A DNA stretch of 27,825 nt, from positions 1 to 27,825 of the forward strand of contig CAZQUR010000032.1 in NCBI GenBank assembly GCA_964596535.1, written 5' to 3'. Shown here piece after piece: positions 7,990-15,907 of this stretch; position 1 is the first letter of the stretch, and each line of letters starts with the position of its first letter. This DNA is from GCA-002779465 sp964596535. Its GTDB lineage: Bacteria > Desulfobacterota > Desulfobacteria > Desulfobacterales > UBA2156. The notes below the pieces were generated by a model. It saw only the letters and a program-made list of their open reading frames with translations. It had not been told where the DNA came from and made no database searches. The position numbers and the translations under genes are program-made.

Positions 7990-8957
7990 ACGTTTTTCGC
8001 TCCAATGTATCTCGCCACCCGAACGGAAGGGCTTTGAATTGCTTTCACTGCGTTCAGCTCGGACGCAGTGAAAAACGAAATGGGTAAGAAGAGCTTCCGG
8101 GAAAGTTCCGAAAGCCCCTTTTCGTCGGCCTTCACATCCACCGTGGCGATTCCCTTGAGGCTTCTTTCCGAAAGCCCGAATCGCTGGAAGACCGCCGACA
8201 AAACCTGTTGAATTTCCGCCATGGGGGTATTCCGATTGCAGCCGATGCCGGCAACCAGGGTCGGCGGGCGAAGTATGAGTACGTTTTTCGACAACGCCAG
8301 AAGGACATCGTCGATAAAAATCCCCGCGGCCGCCTTCAACGGCATTTCGGCCCGGGAGAAGTCCAACACCGTCACCGCCGCCTTTTTCAGATCCTCTCGG
8401 AAAACCCCCCATGGATCGTGAAGCGCAATGGGCGCTTTTGCCAAAATCGCCCCATGAACGACTTTGACCGCTTCAATGTTTTCGATGACGAGGCCTTTCT
8501 CCCTGGACCACACGTCGATGGCGGGGAGGCCGTGAATATCCGTGGCGGTGGTGATGACCGGCTCCGCCCCGATCACGCCCGCCACCCTTTCGGCCAGGGC
8601 GTTGGCGCCGCCCAAATGGCCCGACAAAAGGCTGATCACGTGGATTCCTTTTTCATCGGCAACGATAACGGCGGGGTCACGAGTCTTGTCTCGGATCAAA
8701 GGCGCGACAGTACGCACCGCGATCCCAGCGGCCATGATGAAAATGTGTGCGGCATGGGCGTGAAAATGCGCATTCACGGCCTCCTGGAGCCTGGAAAAAG
8801 AGCGGCCGGGAAGGTCTTTGGCCGACAGGCGCGACGAAAAGAAAATGCGGCATTCCGGCATATATCGGGCGATCCGCCGGGCCAGTTCCAAGCCGGAGGG
8901 AGTGAGGGCCCAGACCGCCACCGCTCTTTTTTCCGTTTGTTTCGGCGAAACGGTCAT
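7881..8957 (-). CDS. cbiG: Cobalt-precorrin-5A hydrolase
   Basis: CbiG opens the delta-lactone of cobalt-precorrin-5A and releases the two-carbon C20 fragment as acetaldehyde, a step specific to the anaerobic route. The 358-residue protein shows the N-terminal domain (VWALTPSGLELARRI), the central segment IMAAGIAVRTVAPLIRDK with DPAVIVADEKG and SLLSGHLGGANALA, and the C-terminal domain VAGIGCNRNTP to the end. The length is normal for a full CbiG. The ATG overlaps the stop of cbiF (ATGA, 8954-8957), and its 3' end overlaps the start of cbiH. Recognition is strong from the HLGGAN and GIGCNR motifs. Confidence 0.95.
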   Translation of the reverse strand: MTVSPKQTEKRAVAVWALTPSGLELARRIARYMPECRIFFSSRLSAKDLPGRSFSRLQEAVNAHFHAHAAHIFIMAAGIAVRTVAPLIRDKTRDPAVIVADEKGIHVISLLSGHLGGANALAERVAGVIGAEPVITTATDIHGLPAIDVWSREKGLVIENIEAVKVVHGAILAKAPIALHDPWGVFREDLKKAAVTVLDFSRAEMPLKAAAGIFIDDVLLALSKNVLILRPPTLVAGIGCNRNTPMAEIQQVLSAVFQRFGLSERSLKGIATVDVKADEKGLSELSRKLFLPISFFTASELNAVKAIQSPSVRVARYIGAKNVCEAAAILGSNQGKLIVPKQKTQNVTVAVARVPFLS

Positions 8958-9724
8958 TTCCGGAACCCGTGGGAAAACCCCTCATCATATAATCGGGAGC
9001 GGAACGGAAAGGTTTCCGGGGAAAAACGAAGGACCTCCCCCACGAGGATGACGGTTTGCCGGTCGATGTTCTCTTTTTTCACCGTCTCGGCAAGTTTTTC
9101 CACGGTTGTCCGGATGAGTCTTTCCCCTACCTGGCCCACGCGGTAGGCAACGATACAGGGGGCCTTCCTTCCATAGCCTTTTTCCAGGGCTTCTGCCACC
9201 CGGTCCGCCATCGCCACGCTCAGATAGACGGCCATGGAGGCCCGGTGCCGGGCCAGGGATTCCAGGTCTTCGGCATTCGGCACCGGCGTGCGCCCGGCCA
9301 TCCGGGTAATGATCAATGTCTGGGAGATCTCGGGGAGCGTATACTCGATACCCAAGGCCGCCGCCGCCGCAAATGCCGCGGTGACTCCCGGAACGACTTG
9401 GTAGGGAATTTTTTCCCGTTTCAGGGCGGCCATCTGTTCGAAAACCGCACCGTAAAGACTCGGATCCCCCGTGTGCAGCCTTACGATCCGTTTTCCCGCC
9501 CGCCAGCCCTTCACCATCGCGTCCACGACAGCCTCCAGCGTCATGGAGGCGCTGTTGATTCTTTCCGCCTGCGGCGTCGCCCATTTCAAAAGCGTTTCCG
9601 GCACCAGGGATCCCGTGTAAATGATCAGATCCGCTTGTGCAAGGACCCGTCGGCCCTTCACCGTGATCAGCTCCGGATCCCCGGGGCCGGCCCCCACGAA
9701 AAAGACGGGGAAATGCCCGGTCAT
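8954..9724 (-). CDS. cbiF: Cobalt-precorrin-4 C11-methyltransferase
   Basis: SAM-dependent methyltransferase of the CbiF/CobM group that methylates C11 of the contracted macrocycle. It has 256 residues: FFVGAGPGDPELITVKG at the N-terminus, IIYTGSLVP, the SAM loop RLHTGDPSLYGA, and VVPGVTAAFAAAAALGIEYTLPE, which is typical of CobM/CbiF. PVPNAEDLESLA and CIVAYRVGQVGE follow. The start overlaps the stop of cbiET by ATGA (9721-9724), and its own stop overlaps the start of cbiG in the same way, so it is translationally coupled on both sides. Confidence 0.95.
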   Translation of the reverse strand: MTGHFPVFFVGAGPGDPELITVKGRRVLAQADLIIYTGSLVPETLLKWATPQAERINSASMTLEAVVDAMVKGWRAGKRIVRLHTGDPSLYGAVFEQMAALKREKIPYQVVPGVTAAFAAAAALGIEYTLPEISQTLIITRMAGRTPVPNAEDLESLARHRASMAVYLSVAMADRVAEALEKGYGRKAPCIVAYRVGQVGERLIRTTVEKLAETVKKENIDRQTVILVGEVLRFSPETFPFRSRLYDEGFSHGFRK

Positions 9725-11019
9725 GATGCTTCCTCCCCTTTCACCCCGGACGTGATCCAGACCGGGTTGCCCCCCTCGAAACGCGCGCTCCAGGGCATCG
9801 TTTTCGTCTTGTTGATCTGGACCTGAACCGTCTCCGCGGAAAACCCCAGCCTCACCAGGGTGTCATGCGCCTGGGTCACATTGTGAATCAAGACGGTGTT
9901 GACGACGATAATCCCGCCCGGGCCCAGCCTTTTCCCGGCGGCCTCTATAATCCGCCCCAGATCTTTTCCGCCGCCACCCACAAATACCCGGTCCGGCGCC
10001 GGCAGGCCGTCCATTCCCTTCGGGAGAGCGGCTTTGACCACCTGGACATGGAACACGCCGAAGCGTTCCCGGTTTTTTCGGATACGGGCGGCGCGGCCGT
10101 CGTGCCGCTCCACGGCAATGACCTTTCCTTCGGGGACCAGATGGGCCGCTTCCACCGCCACGGCGCCGGAGCCCGAGCCCAGGTCCCAAAGGGTGTGATG
10201 GGGCAGAAGCTTCAACTTGGACAAAACCACCGCACGCACTTCGGACTTGGTGATCAGCGCCTTTTCACGATAAAAGGCCCGGTCTTCCAGTCCCAGGTGG
10301 AGCGGCCGGGAGCGCGGGCGCTTTCGGATGTTACGCCTCAAGACCACCAGGTTGGGATCGGCAAACGCAGCACCGGCGGCTCTTTTGAGGCTGTACCACC
10401 GGCACCGTTCCTCCGGTGTCCCCATGTTCTCGAAAACCCCCATTGTGATGGACGTAACGCCCTTTGATAAAAGAAACGCCGCCAGCCATGCGGGATTTTT
10501 TTTCGGATCGGTGAACACGACCACCTCCTCATGACGGAAAAGCGTATTCAGCAGGTCGGATTCACGGTCCCTGCCGTGGAGGCTGACCACCGGCACGCGG
10601 TTCCACGGTGCTTTGATTTTCGAAAAAGCCGCCGCCACCGAAGTGATGTTGGGAAAGACCGTCACGTCGGTCTTTCCCAAGACCTGGAGAATCCGGGGGG
10701 CGATCCCGAAAAAGAGGGGGTCCCCCGAGGCCAGGATCACGATGGGACCCTGGGCCCTTTCCTTCTGGATAAACCGCACCGTTTCCATGATATCGGCGCC
10801 GATCACCTGCTTCCGGGCGGGCAGGCCCTGAAAATACGACAAATGACGCCGCCCGCCCAGAAGGATTTTCGCCTTTCGGATAACATCAAGATGTTTTTCC
10901 GTGAGATCCGCCGGTGTCATCCCCATCCCGACGATAAAGACCTGTCTTGCGGGGGCAGACGTATCCGGCCGCTTTCTTTTCTTTCCGGGGACTTGTTCCG
11001 CGCGTTTTCCTGAATCCAT
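9721..11019 (-). CDS. cbiET: CbiE-CbiT fusion: cobalt-precorrin C5- and C15-methyltransferase/decarboxylase
   Basis: A 432-residue bifunctional enzyme, equivalent to CobL. Residues about 25-225 are the CbiE (C5-methyltransferase) domain: FIVGMGMTPADLT, ILLGGRRHL, VILASGDPLFFGI. Residues about 232-432 are the CbiT domain (C15 methylation and C12 acetate decarboxylation), a classical Rossmann methyltransferase with LWDLGSGSGAVAVEAA and DRVFVGGGGKDL. The first 24 residues are a basic, low-complexity lead. A GGAG site precedes the ATG at 11019, which lies 20 bases after the cbiD stop, one of the few gaps in the operon. The fusion is common in several lineages and keeps the two consecutive methylations on one chain. 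Confidence 0.95.
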   Translation of the reverse strand: MDSGKRAEQVPGKKRKRPDTSAPARQVFIVGMGMTPADLTEKHLDVIRKAKILLGGRRHLSYFQGLPARKQVIGADIMETVRFIQKERAQGPIVILASGDPLFFGIAPRILQVLGKTDVTVFPNITSVAAAFSKIKAPWNRVPVVSLHGRDRESDLLNTLFRHEEVVVFTDPKKNPAWLAAFLLSKGVTSITMGVFENMGTPEERCRWYSLKRAAGAAFADPNLVVLRRNIRKRPRSRPLHLGLEDRAFYREKALITKSEVRAVVLSKLKLLPHHTLWDLGSGSGAVAVEAAHLVPEGKVIAVERHDGRAARIRKNRERFGVFHVQVVKAALPKGMDGLPAPDRVFVGGGGKDLGRIIEAAGKRLGPGGIIVVNTVLIHNVTQAHDTLVRLGFSAETVQVQINKTKTMPWSARFEGGNPVWITSGVKGEEAS

Positions 11020-11039
11020 CGGGCATACTCCGCTGTTTA

Positions 11040-12137
11040 TTATCCACCGTCGAAAAGGACGGTGCCGTCAAAATCGAATATGACGCCGTGCACCGAAAGC
11101 CGGTTTTCGGAAAAACCCCGGGCGGCTTTCACCATGTTTACCCCCACCCGGGCCACCACCTCGGGATACGCGGGAAGAATCCGTCCAAGCGCATGCCGCG
11201 CGGTGTTGGCGGAGGCCACCGCTTCGGCCAGCGCCGCATCCCGGGTGATCTCGAACGTCCACGCCGCCAGGCGTCGAAGCGACATGGCGGCATCCCCGGC
11301 GTGGGTCCGGCCGATCCCCTGGGCCATCTTCACCGCCTTTCCGAAAAAAGCGGCGACGACGATCCGGGGAATCTTCAGGCGGGCGGCGTTTTCCACGGCG
11401 TTTTGAAAAAAATCCCCCATTTGAACGAAGGCTTCCTCCGGTAGATCGGGGCGGAGAGATTGTGAAAACCGTTCGCTGCGGCGGCCGGTGGTGAGTACCA
11501 CCTCCGGCACACGGGCGGCCGCCGCCACGGAAAGGGCCGACCCGATGGCCGCGGTATAGGCTTCGTGGGACAGAGGATGGACAATGCCCGTCGTCCCGAG
11601 TATGGAGATGCCCCCGATGATCCCCAAACGCCGGTTCAAGGTCTTTTCGGCCAGGACCTTTCCCGAAACCACCGACACTTCCACCGTCGCCGATCCCGGG
11701 GCGTTGTGCAAGAGGAGGACTTCTTCCGCTGCCCGGGCGATCATCCACCGGGGGCCGGGAGTGATGGCCGGTTCTCCCACGGGAACTTCGAGTCCCGGCT
11801 TGGTCACCCGGCCCACGCCTTTTCCTCCCATGATCCGGATCGGGCGCCCCGGATACCTTTCATCGTAACGGACCATCGCACCGATCCAGGCGCCATGGGT
11901 CACGTCCGGATCATCTCCGGCGTCCTTGACCACGAAACATTCGGCGCGCTTCGCGTCGATTCGGGTACACTCCTGTATGGGAATCGGCAGAACCCGGCCG
12001 TCAGGCAGCGTCACCGGAACACTTTCAGGGGCGCAGTCCCGGAACAGGCGCATCAGGGCCGCCTTGGCGGCCGCCGCGGCGGCGGCGCCCGTGGTGAAAC
12101 CGGTGCGAAGCCGTTTTTTGTGTTTCACGACGCTCAT
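11040..12137 (-). CDS. cbiD: Cobalt-precorrin-5B C1-methyltransferase
   Basis: CbiD methylates C1, a step unique to the anaerobic pathway. It is unrelated to the other methyltransferases here. The 365-residue protein starts with the signature LRTGFTTGAAAAAAAKAAL and contains VVKDAGDDPDVTHG, GGKGVGRVTKPGL, GISILGTTGIVHPLS and FFGKAVKMAQG, all typical of CbiD. The ATG at 12137 overlaps the stop of the Gate-domain membrane protein gene (ATGA, 12134-12137). The reading frame continues open upstream for hundreds of bases, but that part is out of frame with the membrane protein and has no homology. The C-terminal GVIFDFDGTVLFDGG is the normal end of the family. Confidence 0.95.
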   Translation of the reverse strand: MSVVKHKKRLRTGFTTGAAAAAAAKAALMRLFRDCAPESVPVTLPDGRVLPIPIQECTRIDAKRAECFVVKDAGDDPDVTHGAWIGAMVRYDERYPGRPIRIMGGKGVGRVTKPGLEVPVGEPAITPGPRWMIARAAEEVLLLHNAPGSATVEVSVVSGKVLAEKTLNRRLGIIGGISILGTTGIVHPLSHEAYTAAIGSALSVAAAARVPEVVLTTGRRSERFSQSLRPDLPEEAFVQMGDFFQNAVENAARLKIPRIVVAAFFGKAVKMAQGIGRTHAGDAAMSLRRLAAWTFEITRDAALAEAVASANTARHALGRILPAYPEVVARVGVNMVKAARGFSENRLSVHGVIFDFDGTVLFDGG

Positions 12138-13189
12138 CCGATGCTCCAGTATACGACAGCCACCAGGATGAGGGAAAGAATCCTGAACCCTTGCCCTGTA
12201 AGGAGCAGCTGCAACCCCATCTTGGGGGAAAAGATCCCCATGTACCGGGGGAGCTGGTGCCGCAACGCCCGGACGGGAAACGCCAGGACGTTCCCGGCCA
12301 GAAGCGCCAGCACCGTCTCCTTCACGGTCAAGGCACCGGCGTCCATGAGGGCGCCGGCGGCCGCAAACCCGGAGGTGAACTCCGCGATGAAACCGACGAT
12401 CACCAGGGAAACGGATTCCATCGGAACCGCCCGGTGGGTGACGGTTTCGGAAAGAAACGCCCTGGCCGCCTCGAAGAACCCCAAACCGTTCAATACGTAC
12501 ACTCCGGTATAAATCGGCAAAACATAGACGGTGATCCTGACGAAACGCCCCGGGAGCTTTCTTTTGACCGCCGTCCACGCCTTTCCCGCCGGTCGCCCCC
12601 CCGGGGTTCCGGGCTCCGGGCCCATACCGGACGGATCCGTCAGCTTCCTTTCGGTTTGCAGGTGACCGTAAATCAAAAACAGGGCGGTTCTCAACACCAG
12701 GGCGATAAACGTCAGGAGGAAATAGAGGCCTCCCGCCCATCGGGTCAGGGGGATGACGATGAAAAACGTGGTGGGCAGATGAAGAAAGTATGCGGGTACC
12801 TGGTTGATCCAGTTGGATAAAAAGAGTTGTTTTTTGGAAATCTTGTCTTCCTTGTAGAAATCGAAAAGCATGGCATTGGCGGCCTCCCCGGAAAAAAAGG
12901 CCATCGTGAAAGCCGCGCTGCAACGGGGACCCAAACGACTGAAACGAAACAAGGGCGCCGCCAGGACCGCCAGCTTTTTCGTCCAACCGGCGGCTTCGAT
13001 CATTTGCCCCGCCGCCAATCCCGCGGCGATCATCAGCATCAGGCGGACCAGGGGCCACAAAAGGTCTTTTGGCATCTGCTGCAAATCCAACGTCTCTTTG
13101 GAGCCGATGCCCACGGCCAGAATCATCAGGGAAACGGCGAAGGAGACCGCCAGCCGCCGGGTTTTCGATCCGTCAGGGCGTGGCGTCAT
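12134..13189 (-). CDS. Gate-domain (nucleoside-recognition-like) integral membrane protein
   Basis: A 351-residue polytopic inner-membrane protein with roughly eight hydrophobic segments, split by a basic, Gly/Pro-rich cytoplasmic loop near residues 185-215. It resembles the Gate-domain group (nucleoside recognition, SpmA/SpmB/FeoB-gate/YjiH-like): FSRLGPRCSAAFTMAFFSGEAANAM in the first half and VIVGFIAEFTSGFAAAGAL plus AGNVLAFPVRALRHQLPRY in the second, an internal duplication. The ATG at 13189 overlaps the end of cbiL by 17 bases; an in-frame TTG at 13204 is possible but less likely. Its stop overlaps the cbiD start. Being sandwiched between cbiL and cbiD under a cobalamin riboswitch, it may move cobalt or a corrinoid or nucleotide precursor. 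The substrate is unknown. Confidence 0.8.
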   Translation of the reverse strand: MTPRPDGSKTRRLAVSFAVSLMILAVGIGSKETLDLQQMPKDLLWPLVRLMLMIAAGLAAGQMIEAAGWTKKLAVLAAPLFRFSRLGPRCSAAFTMAFFSGEAANAMLFDFYKEDKISKKQLFLSNWINQVPAYFLHLPTTFFIVIPLTRWAGGLYFLLTFIALVLRTALFLIYGHLQTERKLTDPSGMGPEPGTPGGRPAGKAWTAVKRKLPGRFVRITVYVLPIYTGVYVLNGLGFFEAARAFLSETVTHRAVPMESVSLVIVGFIAEFTSGFAAAGALMDAGALTVKETVLALLAGNVLAFPVRALRHQLPRYMGIFSPKMGLQLLLTGQGFRILSLILVAVVYWSIG

Positions 13190-13898
13190 TTTTTTTCGCC
13201 ACAATCAACGTCCAATAGTCGGGACGGCGATCACATAGTGCGTGGATGTCCCGGTAAATTTTTTCATCCGCCTGGCCGCAGTTGGAAATGCCGGCGGCGA
13301 ACCGATAGACACCGGCTTCCTTGACGGCCGCGGCGATATCACCGATGTTGCGATACGCCTTCAAGAAGACGACGGATTCGGGCTTCTCTTCCAGGCGCCG
13401 CAGCCGGTCCCCGCCCTTGGCCCCGGAGGTGACAAGGAGCGAATCCTCGCCCTCCACCAGGGGGGTGTTCAGGCAAGCGGCGGCGGCCTGGTAGGACGTG
13501 ATCCCCGGAACGCTGACCACGGGAAACCGGGGCGCCAATTCCCGCACGTATTTCAGGACGTATCCGTACGTGGAATACGTCATGGAATCCCCGAGGGTGA
13601 TGAAAGCGATCTTTTTCTCCTTTTCCAGCTCCCGGATAATGGTTTTTGCATGGGCGGCCCAGGCTTTTTCCTTCTCGCTTTGATTCCGCGTCATGGGAAA
13701 GTACAGCATTTTTACCGGGGTTAAATCCGGAATATGCGGCTTGGCGATGCTCAGCGCCAGGCTGTAGCTGTTTTTCGTGGAAGCCGCGGCATAAACCAAT
13801 TCCACCTGGTTCAACACCCTGGCCGCCTTGAGGGTGATCAGTTCCGGGTCCCCGGGCCCCACACCGATGCCATATAAGATTCCGACTTTTTTCTCCAT
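13173..13898 (-). CDS. cbiL: Cobalt-factor II / precorrin-2 C20-methyltransferase
   Basis: First committed methylation of the corrin branch: CbiL (CobI group) puts a methyl on C20 from SAM. The 241-residue protein begins LYGIGVGPGDPELITLKAA and continues with VYAAASTKNSYSLALSIA, KMLYFPMTR, the SAM-loop region FITLGDSMTYSTYGYV and VVSVPGITSYQAAAACLN, all typical of CobI/CbiL. The ATG at 13898 follows a GAGAGGAA site and lies 15 bases after the cbiC stop. The 3' end overlaps the start of the Gate-domain gene. Given the anaerobic neighbours the natural substrate is probably the cobalt-inserted form. Confidence 0.94.
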   Translation of the reverse strand: MEKKVGILYGIGVGPGDPELITLKAARVLNQVELVYAAASTKNSYSLALSIAKPHIPDLTPVKMLYFPMTRNQSEKEKAWAAHAKTIIRELEKEKKIAFITLGDSMTYSTYGYVLKYVRELAPRFPVVSVPGITSYQAAAACLNTPLVEGEDSLLVTSGAKGGDRLRRLEEKPESVVFLKAYRNIGDIAAAVKEAGVYRFAAGISNCGQADEKIYRDIHALCDRRPDYWTLIVAKKNDATP

Positions 13899-13913
13899 GA
13901 TTTCCTCTCACGC

Positions 13914-14519
13914 TCATGCCATGATCAACAACGCGTTGATGACCGCGGCCGCCACATTGGATCCGCCCTTTCTCCCCGTATTGGTGATGTACGGAATGTC
14001 CGTTTGCAACAGGGCGGCCTTGGATTCCGCCGCATTGACAAACCCCACGGGGAATCCCACCACCAAGGCGGGTCGGGCCGTCTTTTCCCGAAGCCGCTCC
14101 ACAAGGCGCAGCAACGCGGTGGGCGCGTTTCCCACCACGTAAACGCCCCCTTCCATCACTTCCAGGGCCGCGTCCACCGCCGCGGCGGCCCGGGTGATCC
14201 CCTCTTCCGCCGCCGCCCGCACGACACGCGGTTCCTCGATGAAACACTCCACCGAAACGCCGAACCGGGAAAGATCTTTCTTTTTCATGCCTGCCCGGGA
14301 CATCCGGGTGTCGGAAACGATGGATCTTCCCTCCCGGATGGCCCGGACCCCGGCGGCGATCGCATCCGGATGAAACCGGACGGTCGAAAGATATTCGAAA
14401 TCCGCCGTGGTATGAATGATCCGGCGCACCACCGCCCACTGGGGGTCGGAAAAGGCATGGGGACCGGCTTCTTTTTCGATGAGTTGAAAGCTCAAGGCTT
14501 CAATCGCTTCGGGTTTCAT
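13914..14519 (-). CDS. cbiC: Cobalt-precorrin-8 methylmutase
   Basis: CbiC moves the methyl group from C11 to C12, giving cobyrinic acid. The 201-residue protein has the catalytic histidine region RRIIHTTADFEY (His36), SIVSDTRMSRAG, the glycine-rich VYVVGNAPTALLRL and the substrate-site VVGFPVGFVNAAESK, followed by PYITNTGRKGGSNVAAA. These are diagnostic for CobH/CbiC, and the length is normal. The ATG overlaps the cbiA stop (14516-14519, ATGA). Confidence 0.96.
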   Translation of the reverse strand: MKPEAIEALSFQLIEKEAGPHAFSDPQWAVVRRIIHTTADFEYLSTVRFHPDAIAAGVRAIREGRSIVSDTRMSRAGMKKKDLSRFGVSVECFIEEPRVVRAAAEEGITRAAAAVDAALEVMEGGVYVVGNAPTALLRLVERLREKTARPALVVGFPVGFVNAAESKAALLQTDIPYITNTGRKGGSNVAAAVINALLIMA

Positions 14520-15907
14520 CTTCGCTTCTTCCTTTCTTTTTGGTAAGCATAACAGCTTTCCACAAAGTGCCGTGCCGCCTCGGGGCGGCTGCCGAAATGC
14601 AGGTGGATGTAACTCCCCAAGGTCCGGTTCACCTGAAAACCGGAACGGCTTTCCGTAACCCCTGCCCTTGAAAAAACACGAAACGCTTTCCGACTTTCGG
14701 AAAAAGAGGCCGTCTCACCGATGTCGCTGTAGTGAAATTCGTGACCTTTCGCGCAAAGGCCCGCGGGACCGATCACCGTGTCATGGATAAGCTCGATTTT
14801 CCGGTAACCCAAAGATCGTAACCGTCCGTGCATGCGCGCGCGAAACGGAAAACATCCGACCATCGCGTGTGTGAGGCCTTCGAAATCGACGATTTCCCGG
14901 CAAAGATACATGAACCCGCCGCATTCGCCGTATATGGGCATGCCGTCCCGGCTCATTCGGCAGAGCTGATCCTTCAGGGTTTGATTACGGGAGAGCGCAT
15001 CCGCGGCGAGTTCTGGATACCCCCCGCCCAGATAAACGCCGTCGATGTTTTCAGGCAAAACCGCATCGCGGATCGGGGAAAACGCCGCAAGCTCGGCACC
15101 GAACACTTCCAAAAGCTTCAGGTTGTCCGGATAATAAAAGCAAAAGGCCCGATCCCGGGCGACGCCGATGCGCACCCGCTTTTTTTCGACCGCAGCGGGG
15201 AAAAAGGATGTTTCTTCCCCCTGAATATCCGGCAACCGCTCCAGAAGCCCGTCCAGATCGAGGGATTCCTCCACCGTGTCGGCCATCCGCCGGATCCCCT
15301 CCCCGGTCAGGGCGGCGTCTTCCAGCGTCACGAGGCCCAAGTGACGCGAATTGAGACGGATTCCCTCCTCCCGCATCAAGCCGCCGATACACGGCATCGC
15401 AACCTTGTCTTTGACGGCCTCCAAAAGATACTCAAGGTGCTTTCTGCTTCCCAGATTGTTGAAAACGACTCCGGCAAAAGAAAGGTCCGGATCAAATTGT
15501 TCAAACCCCTGGACCAGGGCGGCGGCGCTGCGGGCCATGCTGCGGGCGTCCACGCACAGCAGCACGGGGAGGGTCAACCACTTGGCCATCTGCGCCGTGG
15601 ATCCCGCCTCGCTTCTTCCGTCATATCCGTCGAAAAGCCCCATGACGCCTTCCACCACGGCCACGTCCGCGGTTCGGGTGCAGTGGGCGAACAGGCCTTT
15701 GTTATAGGATTCGGAAAGCATCCATCCGTCCAGGTTGCGGCTTTGACTTCCCGCGACAAAGGCATGGAATCCCGGATCAATAAAATCCGGACCCACCTTG
15801 AACGGGGCCACCCGTAATCGCCGGCGTCTCAACGCCGACATGATCCCCAGGGCAACCGTCGTTTTTCCGCACCCGCTGTGGGTCCCTGCAATGACGAGTC
15901 CTTTAAT
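14516..15907 (-). CDS. cbiA: Cobyrinate a,c-diamide synthase, probably starting at ATT
   Basis: ATP- and glutamine-dependent amidation of the a and c side chains of cobyrinate. An N-terminal P-loop domain has AGTHSGCGKTT at residues 7-17, then FKVGPDFIDPGFH. A C-terminal class I glutaminase domain has the nucleophile Cys329 in YGECGGFMYL and GHEFHYSD. The first ATG in frame (15841) lies after the P-loop and cannot be the true start. No ATG, GTG or TTG occurs upstream in this frame near the gene. The best start is ATT at 15907: it has AAGGAG six bases upstream and overlaps the stop of the preceding gene by one base (ATTAA). The resulting 463 residues match a full-length CbiA. A sequencing error is the alternative. 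Confidence 0.9.
   Translation of the reverse strand: MKGLVIAGTHSGCGKTTVALGIMSALRRRRLRVAPFKVGPDFIDPGFHAFVAGSQSRNLDGWMLSESYNKGLFAHCTRTADVAVVEGVMGLFDGYDGRSEAGSTAQMAKWLTLPVLLCVDARSMARSAAALVQGFEQFDPDLSFAGVVFNNLGSRKHLEYLLEAVKDKVAMPCIGGLMREEGIRLNSRHLGLVTLEDAALTGEGIRRMADTVEESLDLDGLLERLPDIQGEETSFFPAAVEKKRVRIGVARDRAFCFYYPDNLKLLEVFGAELAAFSPIRDAVLPENIDGVYLGGGYPELAADALSRNQTLKDQLCRMSRDGMPIYGECGGFMYLCREIVDFEGLTHAMVGCFPFRARMHGRLRSLGYRKIELIHDTVIGPAGLCAKGHEFHYSDIGETASFSESRKAFRVFSRAGVTESRSGFQVNRTLGSYIHLHFGSRPEAARHFVESCYAYQKERKKRR

Noticed and set aside
12138..13058. Upstream extension of the CbiD frame to 13058
   Set aside because: It is a high-GC shadow of the Gate-domain gene; the CbiD signature starts right after the ATG at 12137.
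13190..13204. TTG start at 13204 for the Gate-domain protein
   Set aside because: An ATG five codons later gives a shorter overlap with cbiL, and neither has a strong ribosome site.
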